Made by a program: the position numbers and the translations under genes
Shown: piece by piece, positions 36,347 to 50,493 of the stretch
Position numbering within the stretch: position 1 is the first letter of the stretch
How the letters are laid out: every line of letters begins with the position of its first letter
The notes under the pieces: generated by a model
What the model saw: only the letters and a program-made list of their open reading frames with translations
Database searches by the model: none
What the model was told of the DNA's origin: nothing
From: Candidimonas sp.
Lineage (GTDB): Bacteria; Pseudomonadota; Gammaproteobacteria; Burkholderiales; Burkholderiaceae_B
DNA length: 56,799 bases
NCBI GenBank assembly: GCA_004297945.1
Contig: SCRC01000099.1
Location: 1-56,799, forward strand
Reading direction: 5' to 3'

Positions 36347-36658
36347 ATGAAACGACTACTACTGGCAGGCGCGGCAACCGTGGCGCTACTCGGATCGAGC
36401 GCTGCCATGGCTCGCGTGGATGTAGGCATTTCCATAGGCATCCCAGGCTTGATATATGGCGTGCCCGAATACTATCCACCTGTGCGTTATGTAGAACGCC
36501 CCAGAGTCGTAGTGGTGCCTGAGCGCGTTTATACACCGGTATATGGCTACGCTCCTCGCTACTATCGCGACGGCCATTACGAACATCGCGGCTGGCGCGG
36601 CGAACACGGTCGCGGGCACTGGAAACGCCACGGCGGGCATGGCGATGATGATGATTAA
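36347..36658 (+). CDS. Small secreted Tyr/Arg/His-rich protein
   Basis: A 103-residue protein with a signal peptide (MKRLLLAGAATVALLGSSAA, cut near AMA-RV) and a mature part with YGVPEYYPPVRYVERPR and a His/Arg/Gly-rich tail ending in four Asp codons (GHGDDDD). Such short PVRYV..P-type exported proteins are common in Burkholderiales; function unknown. The histidine-rich tail could bind metal (inference). AGGAG precedes the ATG; a terminator follows. Confidence 0.8.
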   Translation: MKRLLLAGAATVALLGSSAAMARVDVGISIGIPGLIYGVPEYYPPVRYVERPRVVVVPERVYTPVYGYAPRYYRDGHYEHRGWRGEHGRGHWKRHGGHGDDDD

Positions 36659-36684
36659 CTTGCCTCTGTAGCGTACCAAGTTGC

Positions 36685-36715
36685 AAAGAGCCACATAGTG
36701 TGGCTCTTTTTTTTC
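36685..36715. terminator. Intrinsic terminator of the small secreted protein gene
   Basis: AAAGAGCCACA and TGTGGCTCTTT pair perfectly around TAG and are followed by a T-run. Confidence 0.9.
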
Positions 36716-36835
36716 TGGCACCCACAAGGGGTGCCGCTACATTTTTGGCAGATACAAGGGGTGCCGCTACATTTTTGGCACCCACAAGGGGTGCCACTAC
36801 ATTTTTGGCAGATACAAGGGGTGCCGCTGCAAGCA
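36716..36835. repeat. Tandem array of four palindromic repeats, period 30
   Basis: Units start at 36716, 36746, 36776 and 36806, each TGGCA..., ...ACAAGGGGTGCCGCTACATTTT. Units 1 and 3 have CCC in the left stem arm and can fold. Units 2 and 4 have GAT there, which breaks the stem. The alternation 1-2-1-2 suggests that a 60-base dimer was duplicated. Confidence 0.9.
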
Positions 36836-36859
36836 ACGGGTGCGTTTTGTGGACACCGT

Positions 36860-38227
<1,368 letters not shown>

Positions 38228-38236
38228 TTAAAAAAC

Positions 38237-38363
38237 GTCGGGGCGACCCTTGTGGTCGCCCGTTCGGAATGGGTGTAGAGGAGGCCCCTGTGGTCGCCCG
38301 TTCGATTTGTAAACGAATTATTGTACAAGGCATGGAAGGGCGATCACAAGGCTCGCCCCGACG
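38237..38363. repeat. Cluster of type-C palindromic repeats
   Basis: One perfect copy, GGGCGACC-CTTGT-GGTCGCCC (about 38240-38261), a partial copy (38281-38302) and an inverted imperfect copy (about 38338-38363). These repeats share the CTTGT loop but have a different stem and lack the TGTAGC arm. Confidence 0.75.
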
Positions 38364-38381
38364 GCGCGGCGGGTACAGTTT

Positions 38382-38473
38382 TGTAGCGGCAGCCCTTGTG
38401 GCTGCCATCGGCGTTCTGTATATACCGCCTCGATTTTCAAACGATTTTGGCAGCCACAAGGGCTGCCGCTACA
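38382..38473. repeat. Composite element: two type-B repeats head-to-head (left of mazEF)
   Basis: Type-B copies at 38382-38407 and 38448-38473 face each other around a 40-base spacer (TCGGCGTTCTGTATATACCG onward). The whole unit is about 80 percent similar to the one at 39184-39274, including the spacer. Its right end supplies the mazF stop codon. Confidence 0.9.
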
Positions 38474-38831
38474 TGTAGGGATCAATAGCGCTGATGACAC
38501 GCGCGACGATTTCGTCTGCAGTCTCGCGATCAATGGTTTCGACGAAGCGGGCTGAGCCTGCGCGCACGCGCGCATCCAGGTCGAAAGTCCGTACTTGATT
38601 GCAAACCGCTACACCGTTGGTATCGTGGCCAGAGATCGGCACAGCCAGGCCTACATCGCGACTGAAATTTCCGCCACTTGTGACCGGCACGGTCATGCAG
38701 ACGCCCAAGGCGTTGATCTCCTTGGGCGTGATCACTACAAAGCGGTGCCGATCCTCCATTTCTCGGCCCGATACGGGGTTTGGGTCGATCCGGTACACAT
38801 CGCCGCGCTGAGGAACCGTGCGCCTGACCAT
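38469..38831 (-). CDS. MazF/PemK-type mRNA interferase toxin
   Basis: A 120-residue protein with the MazF fold markers: QRGDVYRIDPNPVSGREM, then RHRFVVITP, MTVPVTSGG and VCNQVRTFDL. Such toxins cut single-stranded RNA at short sites. The start overlaps the antitoxin stop (TAATG). The last two codons, ATG TAG, lie in the palindromic repeat, so the native C-terminus may have been altered slightly when the repeat arrived. Closest by length and motif to ChpB/PemK. Confidence 0.92.
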   Translation of the reverse strand: MVRRTVPQRGDVYRIDPNPVSGREMEDRHRFVVITPKEINALGVCMTVPVTSGGNFSRDVGLAVPISGHDTNGVAVCNQVRTFDLDARVRAGSARFVETIDRETADEIVARVISAIDPYM

Positions 38832-39097
38832 TAGGCCAGCTCGCGATCAACGGGCTCACCTTCACGCGCCCAGGCCGTATCGGCATTGAGCCGAGCGACA
38901 GACTTGGAGCCTTTGAGCAGTTCGGTCAAGGAGTAATGCTTGCGAGCAGGGCTGACTGGCCGAGCGGTCAGTTTGCCGCCAGTCACGTCCAGTTCCATCT
39001 GAGCGCCGGCGTTAAGGTCGAGCAGTTTAATTAAAGTAGGCGGAATGGTCATCACCAGCGCACCACCTTGTCGACGAATTTTTGAGATTACGGCCAT
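38831..39097 (-). CDS. MazE/PemI-type antitoxin (AbrB fold)
   Basis: The 88-residue partner. The N-terminal SpoVT/AbrB swapped-hairpin domain (ISKIRRQGGALVMTIPPTLI then KLLDLNAGAQMELDV) binds DNA. The C-terminal tail (HYSLTELLKG...WAREGEPVDREL) is the toxin-binding peptide. It is coupled to the toxin by a TAATG overlap and probably autoregulates the pair. Confidence 0.92.
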   Translation of the reverse strand: MAVISKIRRQGGALVMTIPPTLIKLLDLNAGAQMELDVTGGKLTARPVSPARKHYSLTELLKGSKSVARLNADTAWAREGEPVDRELA

Positions 39098-39183
39098 TTG
39101 GAGACCCTATTGGTTGGGGATGCAGAATGTGCAACTAATGTAGCACATTTATTGAAGATGTGTGAGCGACGCCATGACGGTTT

Positions 39184-39274
39184 TGTAGCGGCAGCCCTTG
39201 CGGCTGCCATCGGCGACCTATAAATACCGCCTTGATTCTCGATCGATTTGGCAGCCACAAGGGCTGCCGCTACA
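39184..39274. repeat. Composite element: two type-B repeats head-to-head (right of mazEF)
   Basis: Type-B copies at 39184-39209 and 39249-39274 around a 39-base spacer (TCGGCGACCTATAAATACCG onward) that matches the spacer of the left element. It lies between the mazE promoter region and the rarA 3' end. Confidence 0.9.
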
Positions 39275-39311
39275 AAAACCGCCGCAAGAATCGCCTGCGA
39301 ATCGATCGCGG

Positions 39312-40661
39312 TCAATCCTTTTTCTTGGCCTCGTCGTCCAACTTTCTGAGGAAGGCCAGCTTCTCGGCAATTTTGCCTTCCAGACCGCGGTCGGTGGGAC
39401 GATAGAATTTGGCCTTCAGGCCGTCGGGAAAATACCGTTCGCCGGCCGAGTAACCGTGCGGTTCGTCGTGCGCGTAGCGATAGGCTTGGCCGTGCCCCAG
39501 TTGCTTCATCAGTTTGGTGGGCGCATTGCGCAAGTGCAAGGGCACAGGCGCGCTGCCATTTTCTTGGGCATAGGCACGCGCCGCTTTGTAGGCACCATAC
39601 AAGGCATTGGATTTAGCCGCGCAGGCCAAATAGACCACCGCCTGGGCCAGCGCCAGCTCGCCCTCGGGCGACCCCAACCGTTCGTAGATATCAGCGCCAT
39701 TGAGCGCGATTTCAGTGGCTCTGGGATCCGCCAGGCCGATGTCTTCCACTGCCATGCGCACAATGCGGCGCGACAAATAGCGTGGATCGGCGCCGCCATC
39801 AAGCATACGGGCAAACCAGTACAGCGAGGCATCGGGATCCGAGCCGCGCACCGATTTATGCAAGGCGCTGATTTGATCGTAAAAAGCATCGCCGCCCTTA
39901 TCGAAGCGCCGCAAATTCTGCGAAAGAGACGTTTCGAGCCATTCAGAATCAATCACACGGCGCGCGGCGCCGCGCGCCGATTCTGCCACGACCTCGACCG
40001 CATTAATCAGGCGCCGCGCATCGCCGTCGGCCCAGGCAGCCAGTTGCGCTTGCGCCGGTTCATCGAACTGCAATGTCTCGGACTCGGGCAGCGCCGCATT
40101 GATCATCGCCATCGCGCGTCGCAACAGCTCTTGCAAATCGGCTACGCCCAGCGACTCAAGCACATACACGCGTGCGCGCGACAACAACGCCGAATTGACC
40201 TCGAAGGACGGGTTCTCGGTGGTGGCGCCTATAAACGTGAATAGTCCGCTCTCAACATAAGGCAAAAACGCATCTTGTTGCGCCTTGTTAAAGCGATGCA
40301 CCTCGTCGACAAATAAAATCGTGCGCCGGCCTTGCCCTTGCGCCACCTGCGCCATCACAACGGCTTCGCGTATGTCTTTGACACCGCCCAGAACCGCCGA
40401 CATCGCCAGAAACTGGGCGTCGAACCCTGCTGCCATCAAGCGGGCCAGCGTGGTTTTTCCAACACCGGGCGGCCCCCAGAAAATCATGGAGTGAGGCCGG
40501 CCAGACTCGAACGCTACGCGCAAAGGCTTGCCCGAGCCCAGCAGATGAACCTGGCCGGCTACCTCGTCGAGCGTCTTGGGGCGCAAGCGCTCGGCCAGCG
40601 GCGCGTTGGGCGCCACCCCTCCCGGGAGATTGAAAAGATCCTGGCTAGCCGCCATAGGCAT
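39312..40661 (-). CDS. rarA: Replication-associated recombination protein A (AAA+ ATPase)
   Basis: A 449-residue clamp-loader-like ATPase of the RarA/MgsA/WRNIP1 family that acts at stalled forks. It has GPPGVGKTTLARLMA (Walker A), ILFVDEVHRFNKAQQDAFLP (Walker B), and the C-terminal tetramerisation domain with LYGAYKAAR and GYSAGERYFPDGL. The ATG at 40661 forms TGATG with the lolA stop; the GTG one codon earlier is the alternative. Confidence 0.95.
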   Translation of the reverse strand: MPMAASQDLFNLPGGVAPNAPLAERLRPKTLDEVAGQVHLLGSGKPLRVAFESGRPHSMIFWGPPGVGKTTLARLMAAGFDAQFLAMSAVLGGVKDIREAVVMAQVAQGQGRRTILFVDEVHRFNKAQQDAFLPYVESGLFTFIGATTENPSFEVNSALLSRARVYVLESLGVADLQELLRRAMAMINAALPESETLQFDEPAQAQLAAWADGDARRLINAVEVVAESARGAARRVIDSEWLETSLSQNLRRFDKGGDAFYDQISALHKSVRGSDPDASLYWFARMLDGGADPRYLSRRIVRMAVEDIGLADPRATEIALNGADIYERLGSPEGELALAQAVVYLACAAKSNALYGAYKAARAYAQENGSAPVPLHLRNAPTKLMKQLGHGQAYRYAHDEPHGYSAGERYFPDGLKAKFYRPTDRGLEGKIAEKLAFLRKLDDEAKKKD

Positions 40662-41270
40662 CACATCTTGACGACATCCGTGCCTTTCGGTGGAACAAAC
40701 TTGAATTCGTTGGCAGGAAGTTTGGGGTTAGCCACAATATGACTTAAATCGATGCGCGTGGTTTGGCCAAAGGAATCCTTCAGTTCCAGACGCGCGGGCA
40801 TATCATTTTTGAAGCCGATATCGGCATAGGCGAACCCGGCGCCGGTATCGCGCGGCACGGCGCGCAGCCATTGCAAGCCGTCGCGATCAGGCTGGGCGCT
40901 AACGATAAAGGCATCGTCCAGCGAGCCCGAGCCAAACAGAATGGCCGCCGGAGAAGCACCTATGGCCTTGTCGACCGTGCGCTCGGTGACCTGGCTTAAA
41001 TCGGGATCGTACTGCAATACCTTGGTGCCATCGGACACGATCAGCTGCGCATAAGGCTTTTGGACTTGCCATTTAAAGTGACCGGGCCGCTGAAACGAGA
41101 ATACGCCCGACTGCGGCGGCTTGGACTGGCCTTGCGAGCTAAGGGTTTGCTGAGTGAATGCGCCCGTGGCAGATGCAACCTTGGCCACAAATTGCCGCAG
41201 TTGCGTGGGCGCATCGGCCGACCAGGCCAGCACCGGGGTGACCGCCAACAAGACCGCTGCTAAAAAATGT

Positions 41271-41281
<11 letters not shown>
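40661..41281 (-). CDS. lolA: Outer-membrane lipoprotein carrier protein LolA
   Basis: Periplasmic chaperone that ferries lipoproteins from LolCDE to LolB. The 206-residue form starts [13 protein letters not shown] with a signal peptide ending in AWSA. The family pattern follows: [31 protein letters not shown] and [18 protein letters not shown]. The start overlaps the ftsK end by 11 bases and has GAGAAGG upstream; the longer frame reads back through ftsK. Confidence 0.93.
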
Positions 41282-45288
<4,007 letters not shown>

Positions 45289-45290
<2 letters not shown>

Positions 45291-45323
45291 AAAACGCCGG
45301 CAGCAATGCTGTCGGCGTTTTTC
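45289..45323. terminator. Intrinsic terminator after trxB-smr
   Basis: GAAAAACGCCG(G/A)CAGC and GCTGTCGGCGTTTTTC form a long stem with one G-T pair; A- and T-runs on both sides make it usable from either direction. Confidence 0.88.
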
Positions 45324-45502
45324 ATTTATCTTTTTTTTGGGGATCTGCTTTGTAATGCACCGTTTGATCGGCTGCCCATGCAGGGCTTTGTCTCCTCACC
45401 TGCATGCTAAGTATTGTGCACGAACTTTCCGGTTGGAACACTTAGGGAATACGCTTGGTTGGAACTTTTTTTGCTCGGACCTGACGACGCATCCCACATT
45501 TT

Positions 45503-46663
45503 TCAGCGGCGTTGATCGAATCGCTTGCCGACGAGGGCCGATGCAATATTGATTTTCTGGATATCGATAGCGCCCCCGGCAATGCCCCAGCCCCACGCAT
45601 CGCGCAAGCGCTGCTCTATCGGATACTCCTTGTTATAGCCATAACCACCCATCAGTTGCAACGCCGATCCGCATACCTCGCGCACCATCTCGTTGGCAAA
45701 ACATTTGGCCATGGCGCTCTCCTGGGCCGACGGCAAGCCCTCCTGAGCATTGGTGACGGCCCGATAAAGCAGCAAACGCGCCGCATCCACCCGCATCGCC
45801 ATTTCAGCCAGCTTGATCTGTACCGCCTGGAATTCAACTATCGGCTTACCGAACTGCTGGCGTTCTTTCACATAATCGAGTACATATTCCAGCGCGCCGG
45901 TAGCCAGCGCCAGGCTCATGGCGGCGTTGCCGCAACGCTCCAGATCGAAGGCTTCCATCAGTTTCTTGAAACCGCCCGCTGGAACGACCAGATGCGCCAA
46001 TGGCACTTGGACGTTATCAAAATACATGTCAGCGCTGGGAATGCCGCGAAAGCCCATCAAGCGCTCGCGTTTTCCGAACGTCAAGCCAGGGGTTTCTTTT
46101 TCCACATAGACCGCAGCAATGCCTTTGGCGCCCGGTTCGTCTGAAAGGCGACAATAGACGACATAGGCGTCTGAATGACCAGCGCCCGAGCACCAGCGTT
46201 TTTGGCCATTGATGATCAGTTTATCGCCCTGGACGACGGCCCGGGTTTTCAGATCCGTGAGCGCGCTGCCGACCTCGGGCTCGGACATGCTGACGGCAAC
46301 AATCCACTCTCCGGCGCACACTTTAGGCATGACCCGTTGCTTGAGCTCTTCACTGGCAAAATGCTGAATCGCCAGCATGGGGCCAAAACAGGACTCAAAA
46401 ATTGGAAAGGCGACGGCCGGCGATATTTTGGCCACTTCTTCCAAAACCAGCACTGCATCAAGATGGCTCAAGCCCTGCCCGCCGTACTGCTCTTTAATAT
46501 TGATGCCCAGAAAACCCATGCCGGCAAACTTTTTGACCCATTCGCGCGATAAGGGTTCGTCGTTTTCTTCGACTTGCCGCGCCACGTCGCGCAACGATCC
46601 CATCGCAAACTTGCGCGCCGCCTCTCGCAACTGTATTTGCTCGTGCGCCAGGGTGAAATTCAT
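45503..46663 (-). CDS. Acyl-CoA dehydrogenase
   Basis: A 386-residue flavoenzyme of the acyl-CoA dehydrogenase superfamily: VAVSMSEPEVGSALTDLKT and WCSGAGHSDAYVVY in the middle beta domain, ERCGNAAMSLALATGALEYV, and the C-terminal CGSALQLMGGYGYNKEYPIEQ with the usual catalytic region. It lies 24 bases after a second, related gene. Substrate chain length cannot be inferred. Confidence 0.93.
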   Translation of the reverse strand: MNFTLAHEQIQLREAARKFAMGSLRDVARQVEENDEPLSREWVKKFAGMGFLGINIKEQYGGQGLSHLDAVLVLEEVAKISPAVAFPIFESCFGPMLAIQHFASEELKQRVMPKVCAGEWIVAVSMSEPEVGSALTDLKTRAVVQGDKLIINGQKRWCSGAGHSDAYVVYCRLSDEPGAKGIAAVYVEKETPGLTFGKRERLMGFRGIPSADMYFDNVQVPLAHLVVPAGGFKKLMEAFDLERCGNAAMSLALATGALEYVLDYVKERQQFGKPIVEFQAVQIKLAEMAMRVDAARLLLYRAVTNAQEGLPSAQESAMAKCFANEMVREVCGSALQLMGGYGYNKEYPIEQRLRDAWGWGIAGGAIDIQKINIASALVGKRFDQRR

Positions 46664-46687
46664 GATGCAATCCTTTAAACGTAATGG

Positions 46688-47854
46688 CTAGTACGATTTC
46701 GGCAAACCCAATACCTTTTCCGCGATATAGCACAACACCAGTTGCGGGCTGACCGGCGCGATGCGTGGGATAAGCACCTCTCGCAAATAGCGTTCAACAT
46801 GATATTCCTTGGCATAACCAAAGCCGCCATGCGTCATGACGGCCGTCTGGCAGGCATTGAAGCCGGCCTCGCCCGCCAGATACTTCGCCGCATTGGCCTG
46901 GGCACCGCAAGGCTCGCCGCGATCATACAGAGACGCCGCATGGAGCACCATCAGATTGGCCGCTTCAAGCTCCATCCAGCATGCCGCGAGCGGATGTTGA
47001 ATCCCCTGGTTCTTCCCAATGGGGCGACCAAACACAACACGTTCTTTTGCATAGGCAGTCGCGTGCTGCAACGCAACGCGCCCAAGCCCCACGGCCTCCG
47101 AGGCGATCAGAATCCGTTCAGCGTTCATTCCATGCAGAATATAGTGGAACCCTTTGCCGTCCTCACCAATCCGATCAGCCACCGGCACCTTCAGGCCATC
47201 GATGAACAACTCATTGGAGTCCACCGCCTTGCGCCCCATTTTCTCGATTTCCTGCACCCGAACGTGGCGGCGATCCAGATCGGTATAGAACAGACTAAGC
47301 CCATCGGTATGTTTCGTGACGTGCTCAAGAGGCGTGGTGCGCACCAGAATGAGCATCTTTTCGGCCACCTGGGCAGTTGAAATCCAGACCTTGGCGCCGC
47401 TTAACAAGTAATGATCGTCGTGGCGCTCGGCTTTCGTTTTCAACTCGGTCGTATTCAAGCCCGTGTTGGGCTCGGTTACGGCGAAGCACGCTTTTTCGCG
47501 CCCCTGAACCAGCGGCGGAAGCATCCGCCGCTTTTGTTCTTCGGAGCCAAACTGCACCACCGGATTCAATCCGAAAATATTCATGTGCACCGCCGAGGCA
47601 CCAGTCAGCCCCGCTCCCGACTGACTAATCGTTTGCATCATGATGGCCGCTTCCGTAATCCCCAGCCCTGCCCCGCCATATTGTTCCGGGATGCAGATGC
47701 CCAGCCAGCCATCACGCGCCAGGGCCTGATGCAAATCATGGGGAAACCCGCCGTCCCGATCTTTCTCAAGCCAGTACTGGTCGTCGAATTGCTCGCATAT
47801 TTTCGCTATGGCGGCGCGTATGGCGTCTTGCTCTGGAGTAAAGGAAAAATCCAT
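46688..47854 (-). CDS. Acyl-CoA dehydrogenase (second copy)
   Basis: A 388-residue paralogue: EQYGGAGLGITEAAIMMQ, CFAVTEPNTGLNTTELKTKA, YILHGMNAERILIASEAVG and QTAVMTHGGFGYAKEYHVER. It is first in the two-gene unit. The pair may form a heteromer or act on successive substrates; no CoA ligase or hydratase gene is next to it. Confidence 0.93.
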   Translation of the reverse strand: MDFSFTPEQDAIRAAIAKICEQFDDQYWLEKDRDGGFPHDLHQALARDGWLGICIPEQYGGAGLGITEAAIMMQTISQSGAGLTGASAVHMNIFGLNPVVQFGSEEQKRRMLPPLVQGREKACFAVTEPNTGLNTTELKTKAERHDDHYLLSGAKVWISTAQVAEKMLILVRTTPLEHVTKHTDGLSLFYTDLDRRHVRVQEIEKMGRKAVDSNELFIDGLKVPVADRIGEDGKGFHYILHGMNAERILIASEAVGLGRVALQHATAYAKERVVFGRPIGKNQGIQHPLAACWMELEAANLMVLHAASLYDRGEPCGAQANAAKYLAGEAGFNACQTAVMTHGGFGYAKEYHVERYLREVLIPRIAPVSPQLVLCYIAEKVLGLPKSY

Positions 47855-47886
47855 TTTTTTGCGCCTCGAAGATCAGCGAATGAAAA

Positions 47887-47957
47887 TGGCACCCACAAGG
47901 GGTGCCGCTACGAAAACGTGCCTGAGGCTTACGTAGCGGCAGCCCTTGCCGCTGCCA
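47887..47957. repeat. Head-to-head pair of palindromic repeats (A then B)
   Basis: A type-A copy (47887-47912) and a type-B copy (47932-47957) around a 19-base spacer, the same design as 12318-12388. A decayed B-like trace (GGCCCTTGTGGCTGCC) follows near 48011. Confidence 0.85.
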
Positions 47958-48047
47958 AAACGTTTGACAATCAGGTGATGTCTATGAAAGCATACTTGTG
48001 ACGCATGGACGGCCCTTGTGGCTGCCCATGCGTCATTGCAATCCAGC

Positions 48048-49304
48048 TTACATATTAGATATCAAGACCTGACCAAAGCCCGAGCACGAAACCTGGGTGG
48101 CACCTTCGAGCAGGCGGGCGAAGTCGTAGGTGACCTTTTTCGACAGTATCGATTTACCCATGCTGGCAATAATCAGATCCGCCGCTTCGGTCCAGCCCAT
48201 ATGGCGCAGCATCATTTCGGCCGAAAGAATTTCGGAACCCGGATTGACGTAATCCTTGCCCGCGTATTTGGGCGCCGTACCGTGCGTGGCCTCGAACATC
48301 GCAACCGAATCCGACAGGTTCGCACCGGGAGCAATACCAATACCACCGACTTGCGCGGCCAGGGCGTCAGAGACGTAATCGCCATTGAGATTGAGCGTGG
48401 CGATCACCGAGTATTCAGCCGGGCGCAGCAGGATTTGCTGCAGGAAGGCATCGGCGATCACATCCTTAACGATGATGTCGCGACCCGTTTTCGAGTTCTT
48501 GAACTTGCACCACGGGCCGCCATCGATAGGCCGCGCGCCAAACTCTTTTTGCGCCAGCTCGTAACCCCAATCACGGAATGCACCTTCGGTGAACTTCATG
48601 ATATTGCCCTTGTGCACCAAAGTGACCGATGGGAGGTCATTGTCGACCGCATATTGCATGGCTTTGCGCACCAGGCGCTGCGTGCCCTCACGCGACACGG
48701 GCTTGATGCCTATGCCTGAAGTGGCCGGGAAGCGAATTTTTTTCACGCCCAACTTGGTCTGCAGGAATTCAATCAGGGCCTTGGCCTGCTCAGACTCGGC
48801 CGCAAACTCGATGCCGGCATAAATGTCTTCTGAATTTTCACGGAAAATAACCATATTGGTTTTTTCCGGTTCGCGCACGGGCGACGGTACGCCTTCAAAA
48901 TAGCGCACGGGCCGCAGGCAAACGTACAGATCCAATTGCTGGCGCAAGGCGACGTTCAGCGAACGAATGCCGCCACCCACGGGCGTAGTGAGCGGGCCCT
49001 TGATCGATACGACGTATTCTTTTACCGCATCCAGGGTTTCTTCGGGCAGCCAAACATCGGGCCCGTAAATTTTGACGGATTTCTCGCCGGCATACACTTC
49101 CATCCAGTGAATTTTGCGTTTGCCGCCATAAGCCTTCGCAACTGCCGCATCCACCACTTTGAGCATAACGGGAGTAATGTCAGCTCCGGTGCCATCGCCC
49201 TCGATGTAGGGGATGACCGGCTCATTGGGTACGTTGAGCGAAAAATCGGCATTGACCGTAATTTTTTGGCCCGCTGCCGGGATCTTGATGTGCTGGTAGG
49301 ACAT
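48048..49304 (-). CDS. icd: Isocitrate dehydrogenase (NADP+)
   Basis: TCA-cycle enzyme forming 2-oxoglutarate. The 418 residues match the E. coli-type homodimeric enzyme: [15 protein letters not shown], the substrate loop [20 protein letters not shown] (with the regulatory serine), [37 protein letters not shown] and the NADP-binding [13 protein letters not shown] region. Confidence 0.97.
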   Translation of the reverse strand: MSYQHIKIPAAGQKITVNADFSLNVPNEPVIPYIEGDGTGADITPVMLKVVDAAVAKAYGGKRKIHWMEVYAGEKSVKIYGPDVWLPEETLDAVKEYVVSIKGPLTTPVGGGIRSLNVALRQQLDLYVCLRPVRYFEGVPSPVREPEKTNMVIFRENSEDIYAGIEFAAESEQAKALIEFLQTKLGVKKIRFPATSGIGIKPVSREGTQRLVRKAMQYAVDNDLPSVTLVHKGNIMKFTEGAFRDWGYELAQKEFGARPIDGGPWCKFKNSKTGRDIIVKDVIADAFLQQILLRPAEYSVIATLNLNGDYVSDALAAQVGGIGIAPGANLSDSVAMFEATHGTAPKYAGKDYVNPGSEILSAEMMLRHMGWTEAADLIIASMGKSILSKKVTYDFARLLEGATQVSCSGFGQVLISNM

Positions 49305-49500
49305 GAATGCTCCAATGGCTCCGATAGGAGGGTGGGTCGATAGAAATCAGTCTTATATAAGAGTAGTTTAGCCTAAATAGGTAATGATTTTAGCCGCTCT
49401 GGTAAAAAGCGGCGCCAAAACGCTGGCAGGGAAGGAAAAAGCTTCATGAACGCTCCGCCAGCGCCGGTTAAACTATTATTTTTACCGACGCGAGCACTCC

Positions 49501-49929
49501 ATGTTCAATCCATCTCGCAAGCAGGCGCGGCAGTTCTTTATCGAGGCCTGGAACAAACACCGCCAGGCAGAACTCGTCACCCCGATGGAAGGCATGATCA
49601 TCGATGTGATCAGGCAGCATCCTGAGTACCATGCCGACCTGGAACATCCAGATGCCATAAACACCGACTATACGGTGGAACAAGGCAAGACCAATCCGTT
49701 CCTGCATCTATCCATGCATCTAGCCATCGCCGAACAACTGTCCATAGATCAACCACCCGGCATCAAGGCGGCCTGGCAGCAATTACAGGCCACGCGCGAT
49801 GCCCACGAAGCCGCGCACGAAATCATGGAAAGCCTGGGGCAGGTGGTGTGGGAAGCGCAGCGGCTGGGTACGCCGTTTAACAGCGACACATATCTGGAAT
49901 TGATCAGGCAGCGCGCCACGCGCGGGTAG
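49501..49929 (+). CDS. DUF1841 family protein
   Basis: A 142-residue soluble protein: MFNPSRKQARQFFIEAWNKH, EGMIIDVIRQHPEYHADL and NPFLHLSMHLAIAEQLSIDQ. This is a conserved beta/gammaproteobacterial family of unknown function; the clustered histidines (HLSMHLAI, DAHEAAHEIME) hint at metal binding but nothing is proven. Divergent from icd. Confidence 0.9.
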   Translation: MFNPSRKQARQFFIEAWNKHRQAELVTPMEGMIIDVIRQHPEYHADLEHPDAINTDYTVEQGKTNPFLHLSMHLAIAEQLSIDQPPGIKAAWQQLQATRDAHEAAHEIMESLGQVVWEAQRLGTPFNSDTYLELIRQRATRG

Positions 49930-49942
49930 AGGGCATAGATAA

Positions 49943-50024
49943 TGTAGTGACAGGCCTTGTGCCTGTCATCGATGCAAGACGGCGTCATCGATGCAAGACG
50001 GCGTCATCAATGCAAGACGGCGTC
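49943..50024. repeat. Type-D palindromic repeat followed by 19-base tandem repeats
   Basis: A type-D copy (49943-49968: GACAGGC-CTTGT-GCCTGTC) runs directly into three copies of ATCGATGCAAGACGGCGTC (starts 49968, 49987, 50006; the third has one change). Confidence 0.85.
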
Positions 50025-50041
50025 TTGGCCGTCGATGTTTA

Positions 50042-50111
50042 TGGCACCCACAAGGGGTGCCGCTACATTAATCGGTGCCTGTCACCTTCTTAATCGGTGC
50101 CTGTCACCTTC
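50042..50111. repeat. Type-A palindromic repeat followed by a 22-base direct repeat
   Basis: A type-A copy (50042-50067) abuts two copies of TTAATCGGTGCCTGTCACCT plus TC (50068 and 50090). GGTG..CACC inside each unit can pair. It ends 8 bases before the cytochrome stop codon. Confidence 0.8.
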
Positions 50112-50118
50112 ACAAAAC

Positions 50119-50481
50119 TTATTGCTGAACCGACAAGGGCGATGGCAGGCTGGCGAGCCAGGCCGTGATGTTGGCGATGTCTGTATCGCTCAGTTGCGCA
50201 GCCATGGTGCCCATAATGGCGTTCTTACGCAAATTGGACGACGCTGGCGCATTGGCCTGCCCCCGCTTGTAAGCGTGCAGCGCATGGCTGAGGTAGTCCT
50301 CGTGCTGACCAGCCAGAATTGGATACGCAGGGCTGATTGGCGTTTTCGCATCGGCGCCGTGGCACGCCGCACAGGTGAATTTTGCGAAGGCGGCCTTGCC
50401 GGCAGCCAAGTCAGCAGCCTGAGCCATTGAGCCTGCGTAAAGCAGAAGTACGCCCACCAAGGCGAGAGACAGTTTTTTCAT
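50119..50481 (-). CDS. Small periplasmic cytochrome c (class I)
   Basis: A 120-residue monoheme protein with a signal peptide (cut near AQA-AD, residue 22) and CAACH at about residues 37-41. The later IMGTMAAQLSDTDIANITAW supplies the methionine ligand, as in cytochrome c553/c4 halves. It follows a second monoheme cytochrome by 12 bases; together they could act like one split diheme carrier. Confidence 0.9.
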   Translation of the reverse strand: MKKLSLALVGVLLLYAGSMAQAADLAAGKAAFAKFTCAACHGADAKTPISPAYPILAGQHEDYLSHALHAYKRGQANAPASSNLRKNAIMGTMAAQLSDTDIANITAWLASLPSPLSVQQ

Positions 50482-50493
50482 GGGGGCTCCCGA

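Noticed and set aside
36716..36835. CRISPR array
   Set aside because: The 30-base period has no variable spacers; it is a tandem duplication of the palindromic repeat.
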